A stretch of 64,000 bases of DNA from Pyxidicoccus caerfyrddinensis (GTDB taxonomy: Bacteria > Myxococcota > Myxococcia > Myxococcales > Myxococcaceae), in contig NZ_JAAIYA010000003.1 of NCBI RefSeq assembly GCF_010894405.1, positions 558,001-622,000 of the forward strand, written 5' to 3'. The notes below the pieces were generated by a model. It was given only the letters and a program-made list of their open reading frames with translations. It did no database searches and was not told where the DNA came from. Below are positions 49,673 through 57,968 of the stretch, in pieces (positions within the stretch are counted from its first letter, which is position 1; the number at the start of each line of letters is the position of its first letter). The position numbers and the translations under genes are program-made.

Positions 49673-51640
49673 ATGAAGCCCACCCTCCTGCTCGTCGAAG
49701 AACCCGGCCCCGTACGGGAACTGCAGGTGCTGGCGCTGGAGAGTCAGGGGTGGCTGGTGACGGCCCTTGCGGACCTTCCGGCGGCCATCACCCTGCTGCA
49801 CGCCGAGCCGGCGCACGTGCTGGTGGTGTCGGCGGGCCTGCTGAAGGCGGGCCCGGTGGGGCAGGAGGCGCTGGGGCAGGCCCTGGCGCTGTCGGGCGCG
49901 GTGCCGCGCGTCATGGCCTTCCCCGCCGAGCAGGAGGGGCTGCGGAACCTGACGTTGCCGGGGCTCGGCTTCCTCGACAGGCCGCTGTCGCTGGGCTCGC
50001 TGGTGGAGGGCGTGCGGCAGGCGTTGCCCCCGGAGGTCCGCGACGCCGAGGTCGCGGTGCAACCCACGGTGCTGGTGGCGGACGACGACCCGGTGTCCCG
50101 CAAGCTGCTGCAGCTGCACCTGGTGCCGCTGCGCTTCGAGGTCCTCATGGCCGGCGACGGCATGACGGCGCTGGCGCTGGCGAAGCGCCGGAGCCCCGAC
50201 GTGGTGCTGGCGGATGCGCTGATGCCGGGGATGGACGGCTTCCGGCTGTGCCTGGCGCTGCGACAGGACCCGCGGCTCTCTCGCGTGCCCGTCATCCTCA
50301 CGCACACCGTGGTGCCCGACGAGCTGGATTTGCGCATGGCCCACAATGTGGGGGCCAACGGCTTCGTGCGGCGCACGCAGGAGGGTGACGAGCTGGTGGG
50401 CGTGCTGCTGCACGAGCTGCGCGCGGGCGCCCCCGCGCACGTGGCGCCGCTCATGGACCTGGGCACCGAGGACCACCTGTACCGGATGGTGCGGCAGCTC
50501 GAGCGGCGAGTGGGCCTGCTGGAGCAGGCCGAGCGCACCGCGCGCGAGGGCGAGGCGCGCTTCCGGCTGGTGGTGAACGGCTCGTATGACGGCGTCTGGG
50601 ACTGGGACCTCCGCCGCCAGACGCTCTACTGGAGCCCGCGCCTGCTGGAGATGCTGGGCCTGCGGCCGGAGGACTTCGCGGGCACCTATGAGGCCTTCAA
50701 GGAGCTGATTCACCCGGAGGACCGGCCGGATGTGCTCGCCGCGCTGGCCGCCCACCTGGAGCGGGGCGCGCCGTACGACGTGTCCTACCGGCTGCGGCAT
50801 GTCACCGGGGGCTACCGCTCGTGCGTGAGCCGGGGCAAGGCGATGCGCGACGCGCAGGGCCGGGCGGTGCGCATGGCTGGCATCATCGGCGACGTGACGG
50901 AGCAGCTGCGCATGTACCGCGAGACGCAGGAGGCGGTGCGCGCGCGCGACGAGTTCCTCAGCGTGGCCGCGCACGAGCTGCGCACGCCCCTGGCGGCCCT
51001 GCGCCTGCGCGTGCAGGGCGCCCAGGGCGTGCTGCGCGCGGGCGTGGCGTCCGCGCCGGAGCGGCTGGAGCGGGCGCTGGAGGCGGCGGACCGGCAGGTG
51101 CAGCGGCTGGCGGACCTGGTGGAGTCGCTGCTGGACGTGTCGCAGCTCCAGGGCGGCGCGCCGCGGCTGCACCTGGAAGAGGTGGACCTGGCGTCGGTGG
51201 TGCGTGACGTGGTGGCGCGCTCCGAGGACGCGGCCGCGCGCGTGGGCTGCCGGCTGGTGGTGCAGCCGCTGGTGCCCACGTCGGGCCGGTGGGACATGGC
51301 GAGGCTGTCCCAGGTGGTGACGCACCTGCTGTCCAACGCGATGAAGTTCGGGCCCGGCAAGCCGGTGGAGGTGGCGCTGGAGTCCGGGCCGGACTCGGCG
51401 ACGCTGGTGGTGACGGACCACGGCATCGGCATCTCCCCGGGGCGGGTGGACGGCCTCTTCCGCCGCTTCGAGCGCGCGGTGCCGGTGCGCCACTACGGTG
51501 GGCTGGGGCTGGGGCTGTACCGGCTGCGCCGAATCGTGGAGGCGCACGGCGGCGAGGTGTCGGTGAACAGCACCCCCGGCGAGGGCGCCACCTTCCGCGT
51601 CCGCCTGCCGCGCGCGGGCCCGCCCGCCGCACGGGCCTGA
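49673..51640 (+). CDS. Hybrid histidine kinase with a degenerate and an intact receiver plus PAS
   Basis: A soluble kinase of about 655 residues. The first receiver-like domain (MKPTLLLVEEPGPVRELQVL...VLVVSAGLL) has Glu-Glu for the acidic pair and Ser at the phosphoacceptor, so it should be a non-phosphorylatable pseudo-receiver. The second receiver (VLVADDDPVSRKL, VVLADALMPGMDGFRL) is intact. A PAS_3 domain (about 300-420: FRLVVNGSYDGVWDWDL...IIGDVTEQ), HisKA with AAHELRTPLAAL and HATPase (HLLSNAMKFG, GLGLGLYRLRRIVEA) follow. A GTG at 49670 precedes the ATG used. A 71-base DNA identity with the kinase at 42525 covers the H-box region. No membrane segment is seen. Confidence 0.9.
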   Translation: MKPTLLLVEEPGPVRELQVLALESQGWLVTALADLPAAITLLHAEPAHVLVVSAGLLKAGPVGQEALGQALALSGAVPRVMAFPAEQEGLRNLTLPGLGFLDRPLSLGSLVEGVRQALPPEVRDAEVAVQPTVLVADDDPVSRKLLQLHLVPLRFEVLMAGDGMTALALAKRRSPDVVLADALMPGMDGFRLCLALRQDPRLSRVPVILTHTVVPDELDLRMAHNVGANGFVRRTQEGDELVGVLLHELRAGAPAHVAPLMDLGTEDHLYRMVRQLERRVGLLEQAERTAREGEARFRLVVNGSYDGVWDWDLRRQTLYWSPRLLEMLGLRPEDFAGTYEAFKELIHPEDRPDVLAALAAHLERGAPYDVSYRLRHVTGGYRSCVSRGKAMRDAQGRAVRMAGIIGDVTEQLRMYRETQEAVRARDEFLSVAAHELRTPLAALRLRVQGAQGVLRAGVASAPERLERALEAADRQVQRLADLVESLLDVSQLQGGAPRLHLEEVDLASVVRDVVARSEDAAARVGCRLVVQPLVPTSGRWDMARLSQVVTHLLSNAMKFGPGKPVEVALESGPDSATLVVTDHGIGISPGRVDGLFRRFERAVPVRHYGGLGLGLYRLRRIVEAHGGEVSVNSTPGEGATFRVRLPRAGPPAARA

Positions 51641-51644
51641 GGGT

Positions 51645-51667
51645 GCGCGGGGCGCCAGGCCCCGCGC
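51645..51667. terminator. Hairpin between convergent kinase and Hsp20 genes
   Basis: GCGCGGGGC-GCCAG-GCCCCGCGC forms a perfect 9-bp stem five bases after the kinase stop. No T-run follows. It probably ends one or both convergent transcripts. Confidence 0.55.
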
Positions 51668-51717
51668 GTGTCTCCAGGGGGCTACGCGGTGCTACGCCCT
51701 GGGGTGCTTCGGGAGTG

Positions 51718-52218
51718 CTACGCCTTCGGCTTGTCGGTGCCGGGGGCCTTGCCGCCGCCCACGCCCACCTTGATGCGCTTGGGCTGCACCTCGGGCTTCT
51801 TGGGCAGCGTCAGGTTGAGCACGCCGTCCTTCAGGTCCGCGGCGATGTGCTCCGAGTCCACGCCCTCCGGCAGGGTGAAGGCGCGGCTGAACGAGCCGAA
51901 GCTGCGCTCGAAGGCGAAGTAGCGCTCGTTCTCCTCGCGCTTCTCGAACTCGCGCTTGCCGCTGACGACCAGGCGGTCTCCGGTCAGCGAGATTTCCAGG
52001 TCCTTCTCCTGCACACCGGGCAGGTCCGCCTTGAAGATGAACGCGTCCTTCGTCTCCTTCACCTCGAAGGCGGGGATGAACGAGGGGCCCTCGCCCCGCC
52101 CGCCCAGCAACTGCGTCATCGCCTCGAGCGGGTCCCAGTTCATCAGCTCCTGCATCTGGGAGAACGGGTCGCGCTCACGACGGGGAATGCTGCCTTCGCG
52201 ACGGGTGATGTCGGCCAT
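51718..52218 (-). CDS. Hsp20-family small heat-shock protein
   Basis: A 166-residue alpha-crystallin-type chaperone beginning MADITRREG. The alpha-crystallin domain spans about 45-140: PAFEVKETKDAFIFKADLPGV, LEISLTGDRLVVSGKRE, a FGSFSRAFTLPEGVD loop, and the closing strand DLKDGVLNLTLPKKPE. Such proteins hold unfolding proteins in a refoldable state. In Stigmatella a related protein (SP21) is abundant in fruiting and heat stress. GGAGGGAC precedes the ATG. Neither a CIRCE element nor a clear sigma-32 promoter was found upstream. The residues before Met52218 in the longer frame are not coding-like. Confidence 0.93.
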   Translation of the reverse strand: MADITRREGSIPRRERDPFSQMQELMNWDPLEAMTQLLGGRGEGPSFIPAFEVKETKDAFIFKADLPGVQEKDLEISLTGDRLVVSGKREFEKREENERYFAFERSFGSFSRAFTLPEGVDSEHIAADLKDGVLNLTLPKKPEVQPKRIKVGVGGGKAPGTDKPKA

Positions 52219-52569
52219 GGGAAGTCCCTCCTCTTTCCTGTTGAAAGGGCCGTCAGCGGCGTCACCCTGGCGCCACCCGGGCCCTGAATGGACCGTAAAG
52301 CAGCGCGAGGACGCCGCAAGTCGGGGCACGGGAGGGCGCTGCGCGGAACGCCTCCCCAGAGGGACTCGCGCCTCCCCACCCGGAGGGGGAGCCGCCAGGC
52401 GGGTCCGGCCTGCACATCGGGAGCGGCTCCAGAGGCACTTTCCGTCCGGGAGCGCAGGTGTCCCTTCGTACAAATGTCAGCCATTGGGCGCTTGAAGGCC
52501 GTATGTAAGTCGTTCTCTTTCATCTTCACGGAATCGCTCTAGGGTCGGCCGCAGTTGCCAGGGGAAGCC
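52219..52569. other. Divergent gap before the chemosensory operon
   Basis: This 351-base region between hsp20 (minus) and cheY (plus) should contain both promoters. A less GC-rich stretch lies at about 52500-52540, upstream of cheY. No named element, CIRCE repeat or confident -10/-35 pair was found. Confidence 0.3.
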
Positions 52570-52947
52570 ATGCCAGAGGTGCTCGTCGTCGATGACAGCA
52601 AGGTGATGCGCGACATGGTCGTCGCTTGCCTGCGCCCCTATCCGGGTCTCACCTTCACCCATGCCTCGAGCGGACTGGAAGCCATCGAGCGCCTGTCGCT
52701 CCAGCCATATGACCTGCTCGTGCTCGACCTGAACATGCCGGACATCGGTGGCATCGAGGTGGTCGAGTTCGTGCGGAGCCAGGACCGGCTGCGCAACCTG
52801 CCCATCATCATCGTCACCACGCGTGGGGACGAGGCGTCGCGGGCGCGGGCGCTGGCGGTGGGCGCCAACCGCTTCATGACCAAGCCCTTCACTCCAGACG
52901 CCATCCTCGCCGAGGCGCGAGCCCTGCTGGAGGAGAAGCGCGGGTGA
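52570..52947 (+). CDS. cheY: CheY-type receiver, first gene of chemosensory operon
   Basis: A 125-residue single receiver from MPEVLVVDDSKVMRDMV. The acidic pair is Asp-Asp, the phosphoacceptor is in DLLVLDLNMPDIGGIEV, the Thr switch is in IIIVTTRGDEAS and the Lys is in FMTKPFTP. The ATG at 52570 has GGGGAAG upstream; the five residues of the longer frame are not needed. Its stop overlaps the GTG of cheA (GTGA), so it is translationally coupled and almost surely the phosphate acceptor of that kinase. In myxobacteria such receivers often act on cell behaviour or gene expression rather than on flagella. Confidence 0.9.
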   Translation: MPEVLVVDDSKVMRDMVVACLRPYPGLTFTHASSGLEAIERLSLQPYDLLVLDLNMPDIGGIEVVEFVRSQDRLRNLPIIIVTTRGDEASRARALAVGANRFMTKPFTPDAILAEARALLEEKRG

Positions 52948-54995
52948 CCGGCTCCGTGGACCTCGCGGACTTCCTGCCAGCGTACCTGGCGGAGGCCGAG
53001 GAACTGCTGGGCGCGGCCCAGCGGCACCTGCTCGCCGTGGAGGCCAGCGTGCGTCGGGGGCTCGCCCACCCGCGCGCGGTGCGCGAGCTGTTCCGCGCGC
53101 TGCACACCATCAAGGGCCTGTCGGCCATGGTGGACGTGGAGTCCATCGTCTCCATCGCCCACTGGATGGAGACGTCCCTGCGCCACTCGGACCGCGCCGG
53201 GGGCCGGCTGCCCGAGTCCAGCGTGGAGCCCCTCATGGAGGGGCTGCGCGAAATCGAGCAGCGCGTGCGGCAGCTCGCCGCTGGCAAGCCTGTCACGCCC
53301 GTGCCCGCGGGGCTTCTGGAGCGCCTGGAGGCGCTGGAGGCGGCCGCGCTGGGGACGGACCCCGCGAAGCCCGCGCCCGTTGCCCTGGAGCTGGACGCGA
53401 CGGTCTCCGCCCGCCTCTCCGCCGCGGAGCGTGAGCAGCTCACCGTTGGCGCCGCCGGCAAGCGCGCGGTGCGGCTGGACTTCATCCCGGGCGCCGAGCG
53501 CGCCTCCAGCGGCATCACCATCAACAGCGTGCGCGAGCGCGTGGCGAAGCTGGCGGAGGCGGTGAAGGTCCTGCCCCTGTCCGGCCCCGCCGCGGGTGGC
53601 GGCTCGCTCACCTTCGTGCTGCTGCTGCTCACCGACGCGACGGATGACGCGCTGCTGGAGGCCGCCGGAGGCCCGCCCGCCTCGGTGCGCGCGCTGACCG
53701 CCGCGCCCGCCGTGCCCGCCGCGCCCATCGTCACGACCGAGCCCGAGCTGGAGGCGGTGGTGGCGCGGGTGGAGGAGGAGCCCGAGGAGCAGCGCCGGGG
53801 CGGGGGCACGCTGCGGGTGGAGGTGTCCCGCCTGGACGAGGCGCTGGAGCGGCTGGCGGCGCTCGTCGTCAACCGCTCGCGGCTCACCCGCGCGGTGGCG
53901 GCGCTGACGGCCGCGGGGGCGCCCACGCGCGAGCTCACCGCCATCCTCCAGGAGAACGGCCGCCAGCTGCGCGACATGCGCGCGGCCATCATCCGCCTGC
54001 GCATGGTGAAGGTGGCGGACGTGCTGGAGCGGCTGCCGCTCCTGGTGCGCGGCCTGCGCCGCAGCACGGGCAAGGCGGTGCGGCTGGAGCTGGAGGTGGG
54101 CGACGCGGAGCTGGACAAGGCCGTGGCGGACCGGCTGCTGCCCGCGCTGGTGCACCTGGTGCGCAACGCGGTGGACCACGCGCTGGAATTGCCGGAGGAG
54201 CGCCGCGCGGCCGGCAAGCCCGAGGAGGGGCTGGTGCGCCTGGCCTGCCACGGCGGCGCCAGCGGGCTGCTCGAGCTGTCCGTCACCGACGACGGGCGCG
54301 GCGTGGACGCCGAGGCGGTGGCGCGGCGTGCGGGCGTGCCCGTCCCCGCCACGTCGGACGGGCTCTTGGACGTGCTCTGCCGCCCCGGCTTCTCCACCCG
54401 TGACGCCGCCACGTCGACGAGCGGCCGCGGCATGGGCATGGACATCGTCCGCCGCATCACCGTGGACCAGCTCGGCGGCGAGCTGCGGCTGGAGACGCGG
54501 CCCGGCCAGGGCACCACCTTCCGCCTGCGCGTGCCGCTGACGATTACGCTGCTGGACGCGCTCATCTTCGAGTGCGCCGGCCTGCGCTACGCGGTGGCGG
54601 TGGGCTCCGTGGAGGAGCTCATCGACGTGGACGCGGCGAGGCTGACGCGGCCCGCGGGCGCCAGCGGCGTGGTGCTGGTGGAGCGGCGGGGCAGCGCGGT
54701 GCCGCTCTTGTCGCTGGAGCGGCTGCTGGAGCGCGGGAGCCCGGACGGCCAGCGCGGCGGCACCGGGGCCAAGGCGCTCATCGTGCGCCAGCGCGGCGAG
54801 CCGGTGGCCTTCGCGGTCGACCGGCTGCTCGGCCAGCAGGAAATCGTCCTCCGTCCGCTGGAGGACCCGCTGGTACGCGTGCCCGGGGTGGCCGGGGCCA
54901 CGGACCTGGGCGACGGCCAGCCCACGCTGGTGCTGGACCTGGCGGCGCTCGGCGCGGCCCGGAGTGGCAACGGCAGAAGGGAGCGCGCGACATGA
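52944..54995 (+). CDS. cheA: CheA-type histidine kinase
   Basis: A 683-residue kinase with a GTG start overlapping cheY. Domains: HPt (1-110, His54 in ALHTIKGLSAM), a P2-like docking domain (about 150-245), a short dimerisation region (TLRVEVSRLDEALERLAALVVN), the HATPase catalytic domain (N box LVHLVRNAVDHALE, DDGRGVD, SGRGMGMDIVR), and a CheW-like regulatory domain (LTITLLDALIFECAGLRYAVAVGS...PVAFAVDRLLGQQEIVLRPL). It autophosphorylates under control of the MCP and CheW and passes phosphate to CheY or CheB. Its stop overlaps the ATG of cheW by 4 bp. Confidence 0.95.
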   Translation: MTGSVDLADFLPAYLAEAEELLGAAQRHLLAVEASVRRGLAHPRAVRELFRALHTIKGLSAMVDVESIVSIAHWMETSLRHSDRAGGRLPESSVEPLMEGLREIEQRVRQLAAGKPVTPVPAGLLERLEALEAAALGTDPAKPAPVALELDATVSARLSAAEREQLTVGAAGKRAVRLDFIPGAERASSGITINSVRERVAKLAEAVKVLPLSGPAAGGGSLTFVLLLLTDATDDALLEAAGGPPASVRALTAAPAVPAAPIVTTEPELEAVVARVEEEPEEQRRGGGTLRVEVSRLDEALERLAALVVNRSRLTRAVAALTAAGAPTRELTAILQENGRQLRDMRAAIIRLRMVKVADVLERLPLLVRGLRRSTGKAVRLELEVGDAELDKAVADRLLPALVHLVRNAVDHALELPEERRAAGKPEEGLVRLACHGGASGLLELSVTDDGRGVDAEAVARRAGVPVPATSDGLLDVLCRPGFSTRDAATSTSGRGMGMDIVRRITVDQLGGELRLETRPGQGTTFRLRVPLTITLLDALIFECAGLRYAVAVGSVEELIDVDAARLTRPAGASGVVLVERRGSAVPLLSLERLLERGSPDGQRGGTGAKALIVRQRGEPVAFAVDRLLGQQEIVLRPLEDPLVRVPGVAGATDLGDGQPTLVLDLAALGAARSGNGRRERAT

Positions 54996-55438
54996 GCGTG
55001 CTGCACGTGGTGTTCAAGGTGGACGGGGCCGAGTACGCGTTGCCGGCGTCGGACGTGCTGCAGATGGAGACCTTCACCGGCGCCACGCCGGTGCCGGGCG
55101 CTCCTTCGCACGTGGCCGGGCTGGTGCAGGTGCGCGGCCGTGTCATCCCCGTGGTGGACGCGCGGGTGCGCTTCGGGCTGCCGCCCGTGCAGCGCTCGCT
55201 GGACACGCGGGTGGTGGTGGGCCAGCTCGGCAACCGGACGGTGGGGTTGCTGGTGGATAGCGCCCGCGAGGTGTTGAAGCTGGACCCGGCGCAGGTCAAG
55301 CCGCCCCCTCCGCTGGTCGTGGAGGGAGCGCGCGGGTTCGTGAAGGCCGTGGCCCAGGTGGGGCCGCGGTTGGTGATGCTCATTGATTTCCCCCGGGTCA
55401 TCGGGGAGGAGGCGCCGGATGGCGACGGACAACGGTAA
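54992..55438 (+). CDS. cheW: CheW adaptor protein
   Basis: A 148-residue Che[72 protein letters not shown] and [11 protein letters not shown] are the SH3-like strands of the family. It couples the CheA kinase to the MCP. Its start overlaps the cheA stop (ATGA). Its end overlaps the start of the MCP gene by about 20 bases, so the whole operon is tightly translated. Only one CheW is present in the window, apart from the CheA C-terminal domain. Confidence 0.93.
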   Translation: MSVLHVVFKVDGAEYALPASDVLQMETFTGATPVPGAPSHVAGLVQVRGRVIPVVDARVRFGLPPVQRSLDTRVVVGQLGNRTVGLLVDSAREVLKLDPAQVKPPPPLVVEGARGFVKAVAQVGPRLVMLIDFPRVIGEEAPDGDGQR

Positions 55439-57968
55439 CGGGGCGGTTGCGCTGGAGGACGCGCGCAACCTCGCCGAGAGCGCGGCGCGCGGCGTGCAGG
55501 AGACCACCAGCCTGGTGCAGGCGGCGGAGGCCCTGGCGACGCGACTGGCGGCGAGCGGCAACGAGCAGGCCGCCGCCTCCGAACAGGTGCGCTCCGCGAT
55601 GGAGAACGTCGCCGCCCACGTGGAGGAGACGGGCCTGTCGGTGCACGAGCTGGTGCGGGCCCAGCGCACGGTGAGCGACACCGCGCGCGGCCTGCAGCAG
55701 GAGGCCGAGGCCACCGCGGGCGCGCTGCAGGAGGTGAATGCCTCCGTGGCCGGCGTGCGCAAGGACGCCGCGCACCTGGCCGCGTCGTCGGACACCACCG
55801 CGGCCACGCTGGAGCAGGCGACGCGCTCGGTGAAGGGCGTGAGCGCCAACTCGGAGGAGCTGGCCGCCTCCAGCGAGGAGCTGTTGGCCTCGATGACGGA
55901 GATGAACGCCACGGTGGCGGACCTCGTCGCCCGCAACCAGTCCAGCGCCGCCGCCACCGAGCAGGTGGCCGCCACCGCGGAGGAGATGGCCAAGGGCATC
56001 TCCCGTCTGGCCACGGACTCGCAGGCGGTGGGCGAGCGCGTGGCGCAGGTGTCCACCACGGTGGTGAACATCGGCCGGGTGCTGGGCGAGGTGGCCCGCG
56101 ACGCCACCAGCATGGCCGCCAGCGTGGAGGAGACGGCCTCCACGTCGGAGGAGCTGGCGCGCAGCGTGCGCGGCGTGGCCGAGCATGCGCGCACGCTGGA
56201 GGCGAGCGCCGCCTCCACCGCGTCCACCGTGGAGGAGGTGGCCGCCAGCGTGGAGGAGGTGGCCGCCACCGCGGAGAAGAACGCCGCCGTGGTGGACGCG
56301 AACGCCGCCACGATTGAGCAGCTCGCCCGCTCCGCCCAGTCCGTGGCGAAGGCCGCGGAGAGCATCAACACCCTGGCCGCCAGCAGCGCCACCGCCTCCA
56401 CGCAGCTGGAGACGTCCACGCGCCGGGTGGCGCAGATGACGGAGGAGGCCCGCGCCAACGCCGAGCGCGTGGGCACCACCGCGCGCGACGGCGGCGCCAC
56501 GGTGACGCGCTCCATCGCCGGCTTCACCCGCATCCGCCAGTCCATCGTCGAGTCCTCCGGCGTCATGAAGGAGATGGGCAAGCGGGCGGAGGAGATTGGC
56601 GACATCGTCCAGACCATCAACCTCATCGCGGACCGCACGAATCTGCTGTCCCTCAACGCCAGCATCGAGGCGGCGCGCGCGGGTGAGCACGGCCGCGGCT
56701 TCGCGGTGGTGGCGGAGGAGATTCGCGCCCTGGCGGACCGCGCGGCGGCGGCCAGTGCGGACGTGGCGAAAATCGTCCGGGGCCTCCAGACGACGGCGCG
56801 CGAGGCGGCCACCGCCACCGGCGAGGGCGTGCGCGCGGCGGACGAGAGCGCGGCGCTGGCGTCCGACGCGGAGCGGGCGCTGTCCACCATCCTCAAGGGC
56901 GTGGAGGACCTGGGGCAGAACGTGCGGGAGGTGTCGCGCGCGTCCGGCGAGCAGGTGCAGGCGGTGCAGGCCCTCACCCAGGCCACGGCGAAGGTGAGCG
57001 AGCAGGGACGCGTCATCACCACCTCCGCGGTGGAGCAGGCGCAGGCGGCGCAGTCGCTGGCCCAGGGCGGCACGGAGATGCGGCGCATGGCCCGCCAGAC
57101 GACGCAGGCCACGGCGGACCAGGCGCGCGCGCTGCGCGACGCGGTACGCTCCAACGGCCAGCTGGCGGAGGTGGCCCAGAAGGTGTCGCGGGCCGTGCAG
57201 GAGCAGGCCGCGGCGTCCGCGGAGCTGGCCAAGGCCTCCGCGCAGATGCGGCAGCTGGTGCAGACGGTGAGCGGAGCGGTGGCGGCGCAGAGCAAGGAGG
57301 TGGCCGCCGTGGGCACGCTGTCGCAGGAGTCGTCCACCGCCACCCAGCGCACGCTGCTGGGGCTGTCCGAGCAGGCCAAGGCCGCCACCGAGGTGACGAA
57401 GGCCATGGAGGAGACGCGCAAGCAGGTGGCCCAGTCCGCGCGCGGCATGGCGGAACAGGCCCGCGCCCTCAAGCAGGGCGAGGTGGCCAGCCGCCAGGTG
57501 GCGAAGCTGGCGGCGGAGGTGACGCGCGCCACCGACGAGCAGGCGCAGGCACTCACCGCGCTGGTGAAGGGCGCGGACGAGGTGCGGCGGGTGGCGAAGA
57601 CGACGTCGCGGGCGCTGGACGAGCAGACGGAGGCGCTGGCCGCCCTCGCGACCTCCGCCAGCCGCCAGGCCACCGGCGTGGCCTCGATGGCGCGCGCCAG
57701 CGGTGAGTCCACCACGGTGACGGAGGGGCTGGCCAAGAGCGTGGAGGAGATGCGCGCCCGCGCCCGGGAGGTGCTCACCACCACCGCGCAGCAGACGCGC
57801 ACGGCCACCACCACCGCGGCGGAGGTGCGCGAGGTGGCTGGGCGGTTGGCCCAGCTCACGCGGCTCCAGGGTGAGCAGGCGGAGAGCCTGGCGAGGCTGA
57901 GCGTCGCGCTCGGCGGCGCGCGCAACCCCGAAGCAGGGGCCGCGCGGGCCCGGGAGAAGCAGGCGTGA
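55419..57968 (+). CDS. Cytoplasmic methyl-accepting chemotaxis protein with no sensor domain
   Basis: An 849-residue Ala/Glu/Thr-rich protein made almost wholly of predicted coiled-coil. The kinase-control hairpin is clear ([40 protein letters not shown]) near residues 408-450. About 400 residues precede it and about 400 follow, giving a long symmetrical helical bundle. No transmembrane helix and no PAS, dCache or other ligand domain is seen, so input must come through a partner. GGAGGAGG precedes the ATG at 55419. The start of the next gene overlaps its stop. Neighbouring HEAT-repeat protein and fatty acid desaturase suggest that the partner is intracellular or membrane-lipid related. Confidence 0.9.
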   Translation: MATDNGNGAVALEDARNLAESAARGVQETTSLVQAAEALATRLAASGNEQAAASEQVRSAMENVAAHVEETGLSVHELVRAQRTVSDTARGLQQEAEATAGALQEVNASVAGVRKDAAHLAASSDTTAATLEQATRSVKGVSANSEELAASSEELLASMTEMNATVADLVARNQSSAAATEQVAATAEEMAKGISRLATDSQAVGERVAQVSTTVVNIGRVLGEVARDATSMAASVEETASTSEELARSVRGVAEHARTLEASAASTASTVEEVAASVEEVAATAEKNAAVVDANAATIEQLARSAQSVAKAAESINTLAASSATASTQLETSTRRVAQMTEEARANAERVGTTARDGGATVTRSIAGFTRIRQSIVESSGVMKEMGKRAEEIGDIVQTINLIADRTNLLSLNASIEAARAGEHGRGFAVVAEEIRALADRAAAASADVAKIVRGLQTTAREAATATGEGVRAADESAALASDAERALSTILKGVEDLGQNVREVSRASGEQVQAVQALTQATAKVSEQGRVITTSAVEQAQAAQSLAQGGTEMRRMARQTTQATADQARALRDAVRSNGQLAEVAQKVSRAVQEQAAASAELAKASAQMRQLVQTVSGAVAAQSKEVAAVGTLSQESSTATQRTLLGLSEQAKAATEVTKAMEETRKQVAQSARGMAEQARALKQGEVASRQVAKLAAEVTRATDEQAQALTALVKGADEVRRVAKTTSRALDEQTEALAALATSASRQATGVASMARASGESTTVTEGLAKSVEEMRARAREVLTTTAQQTRTATTTAAEVREVAGRLAQLTRLQGEQAESLARLSVALGGARNPEAGAARAREKQA

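Noticed and set aside
52219..52569. Possible CIRCE element or sigma-32 promoter for hsp20
   Set aside because: No TTAGCACTC inverted repeat and no acceptable heat-shock boxes were found.
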